Position numbers and translations under genes: made by a program. Source: Serratia marcescens (lineage in GTDB: Bacteria; Pseudomonadota; Gammaproteobacteria; Enterobacterales; Enterobacteriaceae). From it: a DNA stretch of 64,000 nt. The notes under the pieces were generated by a model that was not told where the DNA came from, made no database searches, and saw only the letters and a list, made by a program, of their open reading frames with translations. Location: positions 1-64,000 of the forward strand of contig NZ_MJAO01000018.1 in assembly GCF_001902635.1 (NCBI RefSeq), written 5' to 3'. Of the stretch, positions 40,916 to 51,190 are shown in pieces (position 1 is the first letter of the stretch; each line of letters starts with the position of its first letter).

Positions 40916-42268
40916 ATGTTGAGTATTTTTAAGCCGGCCGCACACATCGCCCGTGTGCCGAGCGATAAGGTAGACCCGCTCTACCGTAAGCTGCGCTGGC
41001 AAATTTTCCTGGGGATCTTCTTCGGTTACGCCGCTTACTATCTGGTGCGTAAGAACTTCACCCTGGCCATGCCTTACCTGATCGAACAAGGCTTCAGCCG
41101 CGGTGACCTCGGCTTCGCGCTGTCGGGCATTTCCATCGCCTACGGCTTCTCCAAATTCATCATGGGTTCGGTCTCCGACCGTTCCAACCCGCGAGTGTTC
41201 TTGCCTGCCGGCCTGATCCTGGCGGCGGCGGTGATGTTGTTCATGGGCTTCGTGCCGTGGGCGACCTCCAGCATCGCCATCATGTTCGTCCTGCTGTTCC
41301 TGTGCGGCTGGTTCCAGGGCATGGGTTGGCCGCCGTGCGGCCGCACCATGGTGCACTGGTGGTCGCAGAAAGAACGCGGCGGCATCGTCTCCATCTGGAA
41401 CTGCGCCCACAACGTGGGTGGCGGCCTGCCGCCGCTGCTGTTCCTGCTGGGCATGGCTTGGTTCAACGACTGGCACGCAGCGCTGTACATGCCGGCCTTC
41501 GGCGCCATCCTGGTGGCCCTGATCGCCTTCGGCCTGATGCGCGACACCCCGCAATCCTGCGGCCTGCCGCCGATTGAAGAGTACAAAAACGACTATCCGG
41601 ACGACTACAGCGAAAAAGACGAAGAAGAGCTGACCGCCAAGCAGATCTTCATGCAGTACATCCTGCCGAACAAGCTGCTGTGGTACATCGCGGTCGCCAA
41701 CGTGTTCGTCTACCTGCTGCGTTACGGCATTCTGGACTGGTCGCCGACTTACCTGAAAGAAGTGAAGCACTTCGCGCTGGACAAGTCCTCCTGGGCCTAC
41801 TTCCTGTATGAATATGCCGGTATCCCGGGCACCCTGCTGTGCGGCTGGATGTCGGACAAAGTGTTCAAAGGCAACCGCGGCGCCACCGGCGTGTTCTTCA
41901 TGACGCTGGTAACCATCGCCACCGTGGTGTTCTGGATGAACCCGCCGGGCAACCCGACCGTGGACATGATCTGTATGCTGGTCATCGGCTTCCTGATCTA
42001 CGGCCCGGTCATGCTGATCGGCCTGCACGCGCTGGAGCTGGCGCCGAAGAAAGCCGCCGGCACCGCCGCAGGCTTCACCGGCCTGTTCGGCTACCTGGGC
42101 GGCTCGGTCGCGGCCAGCGCCATCGTCGGCTACACCGTAGACTTCTTCGGTTGGGACGGCGGCTTTATGGTGATGATCGGCGGCGGCGTGCTGGCGGTTA
42201 TCCTGCTGCTGCTGACCATGCTGAACGAGAAGAAACATCACGCGGAAATCGCCGCCAAGCGCGGTTAA
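40916..42268 (+). CDS. glpT: Glycerol-3-phosphate/phosphate antiporter GlpT
   Basis: Inner-membrane major-facilitator antiporter that imports glycerol-3-phosphate in exchange for phosphate, and also fosfomycin. 450 residues with twelve predicted helices. The N-terminus and the [20 protein letters not shown] segment near residue 128 match E. coli GlpT. GGAGG stands 5-6 nt before the ATG. Transcribed with glpQ, with an intervening hairpin. Confidence 0.97.
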   Translation: MLSIFKPAAHIARVPSDKVDPLYRKLRWQIFLGIFFGYAAYYLVRKNFTLAMPYLIEQGFSRGDLGFALSGISIAYGFSKFIMGSVSDRSNPRVFLPAGLILAAAVMLFMGFVPWATSSIAIMFVLLFLCGWFQGMGWPPCGRTMVHWWSQKERGGIVSIWNCAHNVGGGLPPLLFLLGMAWFNDWHAALYMPAFGAILVALIAFGLMRDTPQSCGLPPIEEYKNDYPDDYSEKDEEELTAKQIFMQYILPNKLLWYIAVANVFVYLLRYGILDWSPTYLKEVKHFALDKSSWAYFLYEYAGIPGTLLCGWMSDKVFKGNRGATGVFFMTLVTIATVVFWMNPPGNPTVDMICMLVIGFLIYGPVMLIGLHALELAPKKAAGTAAGFTGLFGYLGGSVAASAIVGYTVDFFGWDGGFMVMIGGGVLAVILLLLTMLNEKKHHAEIAAKRG

Positions 42269-42296
42269 GCGTCACACGACTTTTGCATGATTTAAA

Positions 42297-42316
42297 GGCC
42301 GCCCTGCGGCCTTTTT
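42297..42316 (+). terminator. Attenuator-like terminator between glpT and glpQ
   Basis: GGCCGC 42297-42302 and GCGGCC 42306-42311 form a 6-bp stem followed by TTTTT. It would reduce glpQ relative to glpT, since glpQ has no obvious promoter in the remaining 35 bp. Confidence 0.75.
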
Positions 42317-42350
42317 ACTACCCTGCCCCAACAACACGGAGAAAAATAGA

Positions 42351-43430
42351 ATGCGGACTCAAGTCAAAGCCCTGCTGACAGGGATCATCCTCGCGACCTC
42401 TATGGTCAGCGCCGCGCAGGCGGCGGATAAAGTGGTGATCGCCCACCGTGGCGCCAGCGGCTACCTGCCGGAACACACCCTGCCGGCGAAGGCGATGGCC
42501 TACGCGCAGGGCGCCGATTACCTCGAGCAAGACCTGGTGATGACCAAGGACAACGAGCTGGTGGTGCTGCATGACCACTACCTCGATCGCGTCACCGACG
42601 TCGCCGAGCGCTTCCCGGACCGCGCGCGCAAAGACGGCCGCTACTACGCCATCGACTTTACGCTGGCGGAGATCAAATCGCTGAAGTTCACCGAAGGTTT
42701 CGACATCGAAAACGGCAAGAAGGTACAGGGCTATCCTGGCCGCTTCCCGATGGGCAAATCCGACTTCCGCGTACACACCTTCCAGGAAGAGATCGAGTTC
42801 GTGCAGGGTCTGAACCATTCGACCGGCAAGAACATCGGCATCTACCCTGAAATCAAGGCACCGTGGTTCCATAAACAGGAAGGCAAAGACATCTCCAGCA
42901 AAGTGCTGGCGGTGCTGAAGCAGTACGGCTACACCGGCAAGAACGACAACGTCTATCTGCAGTGCTTCGACGCCAACGAGCTCAAACGTATCAAGAACGA
43001 GCTGGAGCCGAAACTGGGCATGGATCTGAAGCTGGTGCAGCTGATCGCCTATAACGACTGGCAGGAAACCTACGAGCAGAAGGCCGACGGCAAGTGGGTA
43101 GAATACGACTACGACTGGATGTTCAAGCCGGGCGCGATGAAGAAAATCGCTCAGTATGCCGACGGCATCGGGCCGGACTACCACATGCTGGTAGTGGCGG
43201 ATCAATCCAAGCCGGGCCACATCGTGCTGACCGACATGGTGAAAGAAGCGCACGCCAGCAAGCTGGCGGTGCATCCGTTCACCATCCGCGCCGATGCGCT
43301 GCCGAAATACGTGACCGACGTGAATCAACTGTATGACGTGATTTACAACCAGGCCGGCGTCGACGGCGTGTTCACCGACTTCCCGGACAAGGGTGTGCAG
43401 TTCCTGCAGAAGCAGGGCCAGCACAAGTAA
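42351..43430 (+). CDS. glpQ: Periplasmic glycerophosphodiester phosphodiesterase GlpQ
   Basis: Hydrolyses glycerophosphodiesters in the periplasm to glycerol-3-phosphate for GlpT. The 359-residue precursor has a signal peptide (MRTQVKALLTGIILATSMVS, cleaved near AQA-ADKVV). Catalytic and calcium-binding motifs are AHRGASGYLPEHT near residue 33, EQDLV and HDHYLDRVTDV. It complements the cytosolic UgpQ at 4.9 kb. Confidence 0.97.
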   Translation: MRTQVKALLTGIILATSMVSAAQAADKVVIAHRGASGYLPEHTLPAKAMAYAQGADYLEQDLVMTKDNELVVLHDHYLDRVTDVAERFPDRARKDGRYYAIDFTLAEIKSLKFTEGFDIENGKKVQGYPGRFPMGKSDFRVHTFQEEIEFVQGLNHSTGKNIGIYPEIKAPWFHKQEGKDISSKVLAVLKQYGYTGKNDNVYLQCFDANELKRIKNELEPKLGMDLKLVQLIAYNDWQETYEQKADGKWVEYDYDWMFKPGAMKKIAQYADGIGPDYHMLVVADQSKPGHIVLTDMVKEAHASKLAVHPFTIRADALPKYVTDVNQLYDVIYNQAGVDGVFTDFPDKGVQFLQKQGQHK

Positions 43431-43436
43431 TGCCAA

Positions 43437-43460
43437 GGGCGCCGCAAGGCGCCCTTGTTA
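43437..43460. terminator. Terminator between glpQ and yigL
   Basis: GGGCGCC 43437-43443 pairs with GGCGCCC 43448-43454 around the stable GCAA tetraloop, followed by TTGTTATTT on the plus strand. Ends glpTQ and may also serve the convergent yigL. Confidence 0.75.
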
Positions 43461-43473
43461 TTTAAGGGTTACT

Positions 43474-44271
43474 TCAGAGGAACATTTTGCGCAGGTAGTG
43501 CGGCACCGCGTTATCGACGTTGGAGCCGATCACCTCCAGCTCCGGCAGCATATCCTTCAGGCGCTGATGCGCATCGCGCATGATGCAGCCCTTGCCGGCC
43601 ATCGACAGCATCTCCAGATCGTTCATGCCGTCGCCGAAGGCGATGCACTCTTGCAGCGTATAGCCGATGATCTTGGCCACTTCTTCCAGCGCATGCCCTT
43701 TCGACACGCCACCCGCCATCACTTCCAGACAGGTCGGGAACGAGAAGCTGACGTTGACCCGATCGCCCCAGCGCGCGTTGATGGCGTCTTCCACCTGCAG
43801 CAACCGCTCGTGATCTTCGCAGGTGAAGTAGACTTTGCAGACGCCGTCGGTTTCCAGCAGGCCCGGCTCAAACAGCTGATATTTGAATACCGACTCCTGG
43901 AAAAACTCTTCCTGCTCCGGGCTTTCGCGGTTGATGAACCAATCGTCGTTGCGGTAGACGTTGGTGGTGATCTCCGGATCGTCGTGCAGCATCCCGTACA
44001 GATCGCCGGCGATGTCCTCGTCCAGGTTATGGCTGAAGATCAGCTCGCCGGCGGTGTTGTGCACCCGTGCCCCGTTGGAGGTGATCATGAAAGCGCTGAT
44101 TTCCAGGTTGTCGCGAATTTGCGAAACGTCAATATGGTGACGACCGGTAGCGAACACGAAGTGTACGCCGCGCTGGGTCAGCAGCTTCAACGTTTCTTTG
44201 GCGTACGGCGACAGGGTATGGTCGGGAGACAGCAGCGTGCCATCTAAATCGGAAGCGACGACGTGATACAT
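43474..44271 (-). CDS. yigL: HAD-superfamily sugar phosphatase YigL
   Basis: Cytosolic Cof-type HAD phosphatase of 265 residues, with the catalytic DLDGTLL at residues 9-15 and the C-terminal GDGMNDLEML motif. In E. coli YigL dephosphorylates sugar phosphates during glucose-phosphate stress (activated by SgrS) and pyridoxal phosphate. It sits 4 bp after pldB; in Salmonella yigL is processed from a pldB-yigL transcript, and the arrangement here is compatible. Confidence 0.94.
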   Translation of the reverse strand: MYHVVASDLDGTLLSPDHTLSPYAKETLKLLTQRGVHFVFATGRHHIDVSQIRDNLEISAFMITSNGARVHNTAGELIFSHNLDEDIAGDLYGMLHDDPEITTNVYRNDDWFINRESPEQEEFFQESVFKYQLFEPGLLETDGVCKVYFTCEDHERLLQVEDAINARWGDRVNVSFSFPTCLEVMAGGVSKGHALEEVAKIIGYTLQECIAFGDGMNDLEMLSMAGKGCIMRDAHQRLKDMLPELEVIGSNVDNAVPHYLRKMFL

Positions 44272-44275
44272 AGCG

Positions 44276-45319
44276 TTATGTTCTAACCTCTGATGGAGTT
44301 GTCGGCGGCAGCGCGCCGCCTAAGTGTTGAGCAAAGAAGCGCAGGATTGCGTTCAATGCTTCGGCGCGCATCGCGTCCCGCTCGAACAGGATCTCATGGC
44401 GTGCGCCGCTGATAACCCGCGGGAACGTCCCTTCGCAAGGGCGCCCCGCGTCTGACAGAGCCTGACAAAAGGCCTGATGCGAACGGTTGTCGACCACCCG
44501 CTCCTCACCGGCCTGCAAAAGCAATAGCGGCGTCGTGATATCACCGGCCTGAGCGATGATCTGCCGACCGGCGCGGATGCTCTCCCGCACCCAATGGTAA
44601 GTCGGGCCGCCCACCTGCAGCTCGGGATCGTCGGCGTAATAGCGCAGGTTGCGCCGGTAACGCTCGCGACTGTGGGTCAAGACGTTGACCACATAGGGCA
44701 GCGGACGCCACTGGCCGGTGCCCACCGCATAATAGTCACGGATAGCCGGGCGTTTATCCACCCAGTCGAGAATGTGATCGGCCAGCCAACCCGGCATCGA
44801 CAACTGGATGCCGAACATTGGCGCGCAAAACGCCGCCGCGTCGAACGCCTGCGGCCGGCGCAGCAGGAACTGCGCCAGTATCGCGCCGCCCATCGAATGC
44901 GCCAGCGCGAAGCGCTGCCGATAACCGCGCGACTCGACCTCGCGCAGCCAAAGCTGCTCGAAGTCCGCCACGTAGTCGGCGAAGTTTACCACATGACCGC
45001 GGTGCGTATCCGCCAGTAAACGGCCGGAGCGCCCCTGGCCGCGATGATCGATGATCACCACGTCGTAACCGCAGTGGAACAGGTCGTAGGCCACCTCGGG
45101 GTATTTTACATAGCTTTCGATGCGGCCGGGGCTGACCATCACCACCCGCTGATGCCGCGCGGAGCTGAAGCGCACAAAGCGTATAGGCACGCCGTCCACG
45201 CCGCTGAACTCGCCTTCTTCGCGCTGTCGCCAGAAATCCAGCAACGGCCCGGTGGCGAAAGACGCAAACTGCGTTTCACGCGTTAACCAGTCATCGGAAC
45301 TGAGAGTGAATGAGGTCAT
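44276..45319 (-). CDS. pldB: Lysophospholipase L2 PldB
   Basis: Inner-membrane-associated alpha/beta hydrolase that degrades lysophospholipids. The start at 45319 (MTSFTLSSDDWLTRETQFAS) gives 347 residues; the frame to 45370 is less likely. The nucleophile elbow AHSMGGAI is near residue 147, and the DHRGQGRSGRLLAD and HEILFERDAMR segments match E. coli PldB. Forms a unit with yigL. Confidence 0.94.
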   Translation of the reverse strand: MTSFTLSSDDWLTRETQFASFATGPLLDFWRQREEGEFSGVDGVPIRFVRFSSARHQRVVMVSPGRIESYVKYPEVAYDLFHCGYDVVIIDHRGQGRSGRLLADTHRGHVVNFADYVADFEQLWLREVESRGYRQRFALAHSMGGAILAQFLLRRPQAFDAAAFCAPMFGIQLSMPGWLADHILDWVDKRPAIRDYYAVGTGQWRPLPYVVNVLTHSRERYRRNLRYYADDPELQVGGPTYHWVRESIRAGRQIIAQAGDITTPLLLLQAGEERVVDNRSHQAFCQALSDAGRPCEGTFPRVISGARHEILFERDAMRAEALNAILRFFAQHLGGALPPTTPSEVRT

Positions 45320-45465
45320 CGAGAGCGTTTTCCCCGTGTGGCCGGCGGTAAAGTGTGACCGCTGGCACAAGAAATCATACTAGCGTATTGTGATTCAATT
45401 CTTACAAAAAACGGCGCCGCCTCGGCGCATTGTGGCACAAAACGACACTTTCAGGGAGCCGAGCC

Positions 45466-46086
45466 ATGACCTTGGACTGGTGGTTAACCTATCTGCTGAC
45501 CACGCTTATCCTCAGCCTGTCCCCCGGTTCAGGCGCCATCAACACCATGAGCACCGGCATCAGCCACGGCTATCGCGGTGCCACCGCGTCGATCGCCGGG
45601 CTGCAGGTCGGGCTGAGCGCGCACATCGTGCTGGTGGGCATCGGCCTCGGCGCGCTGATTTCGCAATCGCTGCTGGCGTTCGAGCTGCTGAAATGGCTGG
45701 GTGCCGCCTACCTGGTGTGGCTCGGCATCCAGCAGTGGCGCGCCGCCGGCGCACTGGATCTGCATGCGCTGGCGGGCAGTATGCCGCGCCGCCGCTTGTT
45801 CCGCCGCGCGGTGCTGGTGAATCTGACCAACCCGAAAAGCATCGTGTTTCTCGCCGCGCTGTTCCCGCAATTCATCCTGCCCAATCAGCCGCAGGCCGAG
45901 CAGTATCTGGTGCTCGGCGTCACCACCGTGGTGGTGGATATTCTGGTGATGATCGGTTACGCCACCCTGGCGACGCGCATCGCCGGCTGGCTGAAGACCC
46001 CGCGCCAGATGCAGCTGCTCAACCGGCTGTTCGGCTCGCTGTTCATCCTGGTGGCGGGGCTGCTGGCGACCGCCCGCAAAGCCTGA
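45466..46086 (+). CDS. rhtB: Homoserine/homoserine lactone exporter RhtB
   Basis: LysE-family inner-membrane exporter, 206 residues with about six helices. The start at 45466 ([20 protein letters not shown]) matches E. coli RhtB; upstream codons to 45430 are not conserved. [10 protein letters not shown] and [19 protein letters not shown] are family motifs. Convergent with rhtC, separated by a bidirectional terminator. Intact, unlike rhtC. Confidence 0.94.
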   Translation: MTLDWWLTYLLTTLILSLSPGSGAINTMSTGISHGYRGATASIAGLQVGLSAHIVLVGIGLGALISQSLLAFELLKWLGAAYLVWLGIQQWRAAGALDLHALAGSMPRRRLFRRAVLVNLTNPKSIVFLAALFPQFILPNQPQAEQYLVLGVTTVVVDILVMIGYATLATRIAGWLKTPRQMQLLNRLFGSLFILVAGLLATARKA

Positions 46087-46088
46087 CA

Positions 46089-46118
46089 AAAAAGGCCGAG
46101 CATCGCTGCTCGGCCCTT
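46089..46118. terminator. Bidirectional terminator between rhtB and rhtC
   Basis: GGCCGAGCA 46094-46102 pairs with TGCTCGGCC 46107-46115 around loop TCGC. The A-tract on the left gives a good T-run for the minus strand (rhtC); the plus side has only CTT. Confidence 0.85.
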
Positions 46119-46134
46119 GGCGTTTCACTGCCTG

Positions 46135-46683
46135 TTAGCGGGTAAAGATCAGGTGTAACCCGAAGCCGGTGAACACCACCGCCACCAGGCTGAACCAGAC
46201 GAAGGTCTCGGCGACGATCAGCAGGAACAGCCCCCAGCGCGCCCCGGCGCCGACGTTGTCACCAACGAACAGCGAGAACACGCTGCCGAAATAGATCACC
46301 GCTTTCGGGTTGGACAGATTGGTCAAGAAGCCGCGAATAAAGCTGCGCCCGGCCTTCGGCAACGCCACCTGGGCCTCCGCCGCCGGCTGCGCTTGCTGCG
46401 CCCGCGCGGAACGCAGCAGTTGCCAGCCCATCCAGCACAGGTAAATGCCGCCGCCGACCATGATGATCTGGTGCAGCCAGGCCATCTTCTGCAGGATCAG
46501 ATGCAGCCCCATCAGCGCCACACCGGCCCATACCACGATACCGAGCGAAATGCCGGCCACTCCCATCATTGCCTCGCGACGCGAGCGGCTAGCGGCGGTT
46601 TGCGACACGAAAAAGAAGTCAGGCCCCGGGCTCATCAGCGCAATCAGATGCACCAGCGCCACGGTGAGAAACAGCATCAGCAT
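46135..46683 (-). CDS. rhtC: Threonine exporter RhtC with internal deletion
   Basis: LysE-family exporter of threonine. The frame is 182 residues against 206 in E. coli. The first 157 or so residues align throughout (MLMLFLTVALVHLIALMSPG; FLTNLSNPKAVIYFGSVFSL), then FSLVAVVF joins directly to TGFGLHLIFTR. The E. coli protein has 24 residues here (from LPQMRRGYQRL to the start of the last helix). The frame is kept, but two membrane helices are merged, so topology and activity are doubtful. May be a functional variant, a hypomorph or a sequencing/assembly artefact. Confidence 0.85.
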   Translation of the reverse strand: MLMLFLTVALVHLIALMSPGPDFFFVSQTAASRSRREAMMGVAGISLGIVVWAGVALMGLHLILQKMAWLHQIIMVGGGIYLCWMGWQLLRSARAQQAQPAAEAQVALPKAGRSFIRGFLTNLSNPKAVIYFGSVFSLFVGDNVGAGARWGLFLLIVAETFVWFSLVAVVFTGFGLHLIFTR

Positions 46684-46695
46684 GATTTATCGCCC

Positions 46696-48528
46696 TCAGT
46701 CTTCGTCATTATCGAGATGGTCGCGGATCATCGCCATAAAGGGCGCGCCGAAACGCTCCAGTTTGCGCTGGCCAACGCCGTTGACGCTCAACAAATCGCC
46801 GGCCTTGATCGGCATCTGTTCGGCCATTTCCAGCAGCGTGGCGTCGTTGAACACCACGTAGGGCGGAATGTTTTCTTCGTCGGCGATCGATTTGCGCAGT
46901 TTGCGCAGCTTGGCGAACAGCTTGCGATCGTAATTGCCGCCGTAGGATTTCTGGTTGGCGCTGCTGCGCGACTTCAGGCTCTGAATGCGCGGTACCGCCA
47001 GCTGCAGCGCCACCTCGCCGCGCAATACCGGGCGCGCCGCCTCGGTCAATTGCAGCGCCGAGTGCATGGCGATGTTCTGGGTGATAAAGCCCAGATGGAT
47101 CAGCTGACGCAGCACGCTGGTCCAGTGTTCAGTGGTTTGGTCGCGGCCTATGCCGTACACCGGCAGCTTGTCGTGACCGTATTCGCGAATACGCTGGTTG
47201 TTGGAACCGCGCAGCACTTCCACGATGTACCCCAGGCCGAAGCGCTGGCCGACCCGGTACACGCAGGACAGTGCCTTGCGCGCGTCCTCCAGCCCGTCGT
47301 AGCGCTTGGGCGGATCGAGGCAGATGTCGCAGTTGCCGCAGTTCTCGTGCTTGCCTTCGCCGAAGTAGTTGAGCAGCACCAGGCGGCGGCAGGTTTGCGC
47401 CTCGGCGAAAGCGCCCATGGCATTCAGCTTGTGGCGCTCGATATCCAGTTGTTGCCCGGCGGGTTTTTCCTCCAGGCAGCGGCGCAGCCAGGCCATGTCG
47501 GCCGGATCGTATAGCAGGATGGCTTCGGCCGGCAGGCCGTCGCGCCCGGCACGGCCGGTCTCCTGATAATAGGATTCGATATTGCGCGGAATGTCGAAAT
47601 GCACCACGAAGCGCACGTTGGGTTTGTTGATGCCCATACCGAAGGCGACGGTGGCGACCACCACCTGCAGATCGTCGCGCTGAAACGCCTCTTGCACCTG
47701 CGCGCGGCGGTCGTTGTCCAGCCCGGCGTGGTAGGCGCCGACGCTCAGACCGCGGCTCTGCAGGCGCGCGGCGGTGTCTTCCACCTTGGCGCGGCTGTTG
47801 CAATAGATAATGCCGCTCTTGCCGCGCTGATCCTGCACGAAGCGCCACAGCTGATCGAGCGGTTTGAATTTTTCCACCAGCGTGTAGCGGATATTCGGCC
47901 GGTCGAAGCTGCTGACCTGTACCAGCGGATCCTGCAGTGACAGCAGGCGCACGATATCGCCGCGGGTGGACTCGTCGGCGGTGGCGGTCAGCGCGATCAC
48001 CGGCATCGACGGGAAGCGCTGTTTCAGCTGGCCCAGCGCGCGATATTCCGGCCGGAAGTCATGGCCCCACTGCGAAATACAGTGCGCCTCATCCACCGCC
48101 AGCATCGCCGGCGGGCAGTGATCGAGCAGGTTGAGGAAGCTTTCCATCATCAGCCGTTCCGGCGCGATGTACAGCATCTTGATGGTGCCGTTGCGGCAGC
48201 CGGCCATGACGTCCAGCTGCTCCTCCCGGGTTTGCGTCGAGTTGTAGCAGGCGGCGGAAACGCCGTAGGCCAACAGCTGGTCGACCTGGTCTTTCATCAG
48301 CGAGATCAGCGGTGAAACGACCAGCGTCAGGCCGTCCATCACCAGCGCCGGGATTTGGTAACACAACGACTTGCCGCCGCCTGTCGGCATCACCACCAGG
48401 CAATCCTGCCCGCCGATCGCGGCATTGATAATCGTTTGCTGCCCCGGACGGAATTGCTGGTAGCCGAAGGTATCGCGCAATACCTGCTCGGCCAGCAACT
48501 CTCTGTTAATCACTGCTGCGGTTGACAC
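46696..48528 (-). CDS. recQ: ATP-dependent DNA helicase RecQ
   Basis: 3'-5' helicase of the RecF recombination pathway. Walker [13 protein letters not shown], the DEAH box with the RecQ-specific aromatic loop ([17 protein letters not shown]), the zinc site [11 protein letters not shown] and a C-terminal HRDC domain ([19 protein letters not shown]) are all seen. A GTG start at 48528, with GGGGA 5 nt upstream, gives 610 residues, matching E. coli's 609; ATGs at 48540 and 48558 would add residues lacking in homologues. Confidence 0.96.
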   Translation of the reverse strand: MSTAAVINRELLAEQVLRDTFGYQQFRPGQQTIINAAIGGQDCLVVMPTGGGKSLCYQIPALVMDGLTLVVSPLISLMKDQVDQLLAYGVSAACYNSTQTREEQLDVMAGCRNGTIKMLYIAPERLMMESFLNLLDHCPPAMLAVDEAHCISQWGHDFRPEYRALGQLKQRFPSMPVIALTATADESTRGDIVRLLSLQDPLVQVSSFDRPNIRYTLVEKFKPLDQLWRFVQDQRGKSGIIYCNSRAKVEDTAARLQSRGLSVGAYHAGLDNDRRAQVQEAFQRDDLQVVVATVAFGMGINKPNVRFVVHFDIPRNIESYYQETGRAGRDGLPAEAILLYDPADMAWLRRCLEEKPAGQQLDIERHKLNAMGAFAEAQTCRRLVLLNYFGEGKHENCGNCDICLDPPKRYDGLEDARKALSCVYRVGQRFGLGYIVEVLRGSNNQRIREYGHDKLPVYGIGRDQTTEHWTSVLRQLIHLGFITQNIAMHSALQLTEAARPVLRGEVALQLAVPRIQSLKSRSSANQKSYGGNYDRKLFAKLRKLRKSIADEENIPPYVVFNDATLLEMAEQMPIKAGDLLSVNGVGQRKLERFGAPFMAMIRDHLDNDED

Positions 48529-48727
48529 ACACTTCCCCATTTTTTCATCGGTACACACCCACCGGGTATGATTACATAATATCGTTCAGCATGACACCAA
48601 CGCGCGTGCGACTCTTTTGCCGAAACACGCTGGAAAGCAACAAAGGTTAAGCATAAAATCAACACTCCATTAACCTGGACTGACCAGTTAGCTCCCTTAA
48701 AACGCAAAAGAAGAACGGAAACCCGCT

Positions 48728-49198
48728 ATGTCGACCACACCACTGACCCTGGAAGCCGCCCGCCGCAAGATCGGCGAAATTTTTGTCTACCACATGCCGT
48801 TTAACCGCGAGCTCGGGCTGGAGCTGCGCCGCTTCGATGATGACTACGTCGAGCTGAGCTTCACCAACCAGCGCAAGCTGGTGGGCAACGCCGCACAGGA
48901 GATTCTGCACGGTGGCGTGATCGCCGCCGTGCTTGACGTCGCCGCCGGACTGGCGTGCGCCGGCGGTGTGCTGACGCGCATGGAGCCACTGATCGAAGAA
49001 GAGATCGCCGCCAAGCTGTCGCGCATGGGTACCATCGACCTGCGCGTCGACTACCTGCGCCCCGGCCGCGGCGAACACTTCGTCGCCTCCGCCAGCGTGC
49101 TGCGCAGCGGCAACAAAGTCGCCGTCGCGCGCGTCGAACTGCATAACCACGACGGCCTGCACATCGCCACCGCCACCGCCACCTACCTGGTCGGCTGA
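48728..49198 (+). CDS. yigI: Acyl-CoA thioesterase YigI
   Basis: Hotdog-fold thioesterase of the PaaI type, 156 residues. The catalytic-loop motif [20 protein letters not shown] starts near residue 59, and [20 protein letters not shown] near residue 99 matches E. coli YigI, which acts on medium- and long-chain acyl-CoA. Divergent from recQ and just upstream of rarD. In E. coli pldA lies between recQ and yigI; here only a 199-bp gap remains. Confidence 0.93.
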   Translation: MSTTPLTLEAARRKIGEIFVYHMPFNRELGLELRRFDDDYVELSFTNQRKLVGNAAQEILHGGVIAAVLDVAAGLACAGGVLTRMEPLIEEEIAAKLSRMGTIDLRVDYLRPGRGEHFVASASVLRSGNKVAVARVELHNHDGLHIATATATYLVG

Positions 49199-49264
49199 TG
49201 ATTGTGTGCGGTGAGCGTCTTCAGTACACTCACCGCATCTAAAGTTCCCCACCAGAGTGACGTC

Positions 49265-50152
49265 ATGGACGCAAAACAAACGCGTCAGGGTATTTTCTTC
49301 GCCCTGGCCGCCTATTTTATGTGGGGCATCGCCCCGGCCTATTTCAAACTGATTCAGCAAGTGCCCGCGGATGAAATCCTCACCCACCGGATCATCTGGT
49401 CGTTTTTCTTCATGCTGGCGTTGATCTCGCTGGGCCGCAACTGGCCGAAAGTGCGCGCCGCCTGCCAGAATCGCAAACGGCTGCTGCTGCTGGCGGTCAC
49501 CGCACTGTTGATCGGCGGCAACTGGCTGCTGTTCATCTGGGCGGTGAACAACCACCATATGCTCGAGGCCAGCCTGGGCTACTTCATCAACCCGCTGGTT
49601 AACGTGCTGTTGGGGATGCTGTTTCTCGGCGAGCGCTTCCGCCGCATGCAGTGGGTGGCGGTGGCGCTGGCGTTCACCGGGGTGCTGGTGCAGCTCTGGC
49701 AGTTCGGCTCGTTGCCGATCATCGCTCTGGGGCTGGCGTTCAGCTTTGCCTTCTACGGCCTGCTGCGTAAGAAAATCGCCATCGACGCCCAGACCGGCAT
49801 GCTGATCGAAACGCTGTGGCTGCTGCCGGTAGCGGCGACCCATCTGTTCTTGATCGCCGACAGCCCCACCAGCCATCTGAGCGCCAACCCGTGGTCGCTA
49901 AACCTGCTGCTGGTGGCCGCCGGCATCGTCACCACCGTGCCGCTGCTGTGCTTCACCGCGGCGGCCACCCGCCTGCGCCTGTCGACGCTCGGTTTCTTCC
50001 AGTACCTCGGCCCGACGCTGATGTTCCTGCTGGCGGTGACCTTCTATGGCGAGACCGTCGGTCAGGACAAACTGGTGACCTTCGGCTTTATCTGGGCGGC
50101 GCTGATCCTGTTTACCCTCGACGCGCTCTACACTCAGCGCAAGCTGCGCTGA
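49265..50152 (+). CDS. rarD: EamA-family permease RarD
   Basis: Inner-membrane drug/metabolite transporter homologue of E. coli RarD. The start at 49265 (MDAKQTRQGIFFALAAYFMW) matches E. coli and gives 295 residues; the frame upstream to 49202 is not conserved. About ten membrane helices, with NNHHMLEASLGYFINPLVNV strongly conserved. Named for a phenotype in chloramphenicol resistance in Pseudomonas; its E. coli substrate is unknown. Confidence 0.94.
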   Translation: MDAKQTRQGIFFALAAYFMWGIAPAYFKLIQQVPADEILTHRIIWSFFFMLALISLGRNWPKVRAACQNRKRLLLLAVTALLIGGNWLLFIWAVNNHHMLEASLGYFINPLVNVLLGMLFLGERFRRMQWVAVALAFTGVLVQLWQFGSLPIIALGLAFSFAFYGLLRKKIAIDAQTGMLIETLWLLPVAATHLFLIADSPTSHLSANPWSLNLLLVAAGIVTTVPLLCFTAAATRLRLSTLGFFQYLGPTLMFLLAVTFYGETVGQDKLVTFGFIWAALILFTLDALYTQRKLR

Positions 50153-50165
50153 GCGGCACGCCGGG

Positions 50166-51116
50166 TTACAGCCAGTTCTTGCGTTTGAAGTACAGGTAAG
50201 GGGCCAGGCCGGCCAGGATCATCAATGTGATAGCGCCCGGGTAGCCGAACGACCATTTCAGCTCCGGCATGAATTCGAAGTTCATGCCGTAGCTGGAGGC
50301 CACCAGCGTAGGCGGCAGGAACACCACCGACACCACCGAGAAGATCTTGATGATGCGGTTCTGTTCGATGTTGATAAAGCCCATCGCCGCCTGCATCAGG
50401 AAGTTCACCTTCTGGAACAGCGATTCGTTGTGCGGCAACAGGGATTCGATGTCGCGCAGCACTTCGCGCGCCTGTTCCAGCTGGCCGGTCGGCAGACGCG
50501 CCTTGCGCACCAGGAAGTTGAGCGCACGCTGGGTATCCATCAGACACAAACGCACCTTCCAACCGATATCTTCCAGTTCCGCCAGCGTCGACAGCGCAGC
50601 GTCGTATTCATCGCCCTGATGCCCTTCCATGATCACTCGGCTGAGCTGCTCCAGATCGCTGTAGATGTTCTCGATCTCGTCCGCCAGCTGTTCGATCTTG
50701 GTTTCAAACAGATCCAGCAACAGTTCGTAGGCGTTGCCTTCGAGCAGGGTCTGGTTGCGGGCGCGCATGCGGTACAGGCGGAACGCCGGCAGCTCACGCT
50801 CGCGCAAGGTGTACAGACGGCCGTCGCGAATGGTGAACGCCACCGTGGAGTTGCCCGCGTGATCTTCCGCATCTTCAAAGTAAAAGAAGGAGTGAATATG
50901 CAGGCCGTCTTCGTCTTCGAAGAAACGGGCGGAGGCTTCGATGTCGTCCAGTTCGGGACGCGTCGCCAGGCTTTGCCCCAGCTCATTCTGCACGCGCTCA
51001 CGCTCGCCTTCTTCCGGTTCGACCAGGTCAACCCACAGCGATGAGGTGAGGTCATCTGAGTCGTCCAGCTCCAGACGGGACAAGCGGCGGTTATCTAATT
51101 TAAAAGCGCTCAGCAT
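50166..51116 (-). CDS. corA: Magnesium/cobalt transporter CorA
   Basis: Homopentameric Mg2+ channel of the inner membrane, also passing Co2+ and Ni2+. The start at 51116 ([20 protein letters not shown]) gives 316 residues, identical in length to E. coli CorA. A long cytoplasmic helical domain precedes two C-terminal membrane helices with the selectivity motif [10 protein letters not shown] between them and the C-terminal KRKNWL. The leader encodes a candidate short peptide that overlaps the start. Confidence 0.97.
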   Translation of the reverse strand: MLSAFKLDNRRLSRLELDDSDDLTSSLWVDLVEPEEGERERVQNELGQSLATRPELDDIEASARFFEDEDGLHIHSFFYFEDAEDHAGNSTVAFTIRDGRLYTLRERELPAFRLYRMRARNQTLLEGNAYELLLDLFETKIEQLADEIENIYSDLEQLSRVIMEGHQGDEYDAALSTLAELEDIGWKVRLCLMDTQRALNFLVRKARLPTGQLEQAREVLRDIESLLPHNESLFQKVNFLMQAAMGFINIEQNRIIKIFSVVSVVFLPPTLVASSYGMNFEFMPELKWSFGYPGAITLMILAGLAPYLYFKRKNWL

Positions 51117-51190
51117 GTGCCGAAACTCCCTGAAGGTAACGGGTGCGGACAACGCGTTGAAGCACAGAAACAGAGGGAGATGCGTATCAC
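51110..51190 (-). CDS. corL: Candidate corA leader peptide (CorL-like)
   Basis: A 26-codon frame starts with GTG at 51190 and ends in a TGA four bases inside corA. Its product contains [20 protein letters not shown], which is Cys- and Pro-rich. The corA leader of Salmonella contains a short frame, corL, whose translation couples Mg2+ to Rho-dependent termination. Position and overlap fit, but the GTG start has a weak ribosome site. A second short frame, [12 protein letters not shown], lies at 51187-51225. Confidence 0.4.
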   Translation of the reverse strand: MIRISLCFCASTRCPHPLPSGSFGTC

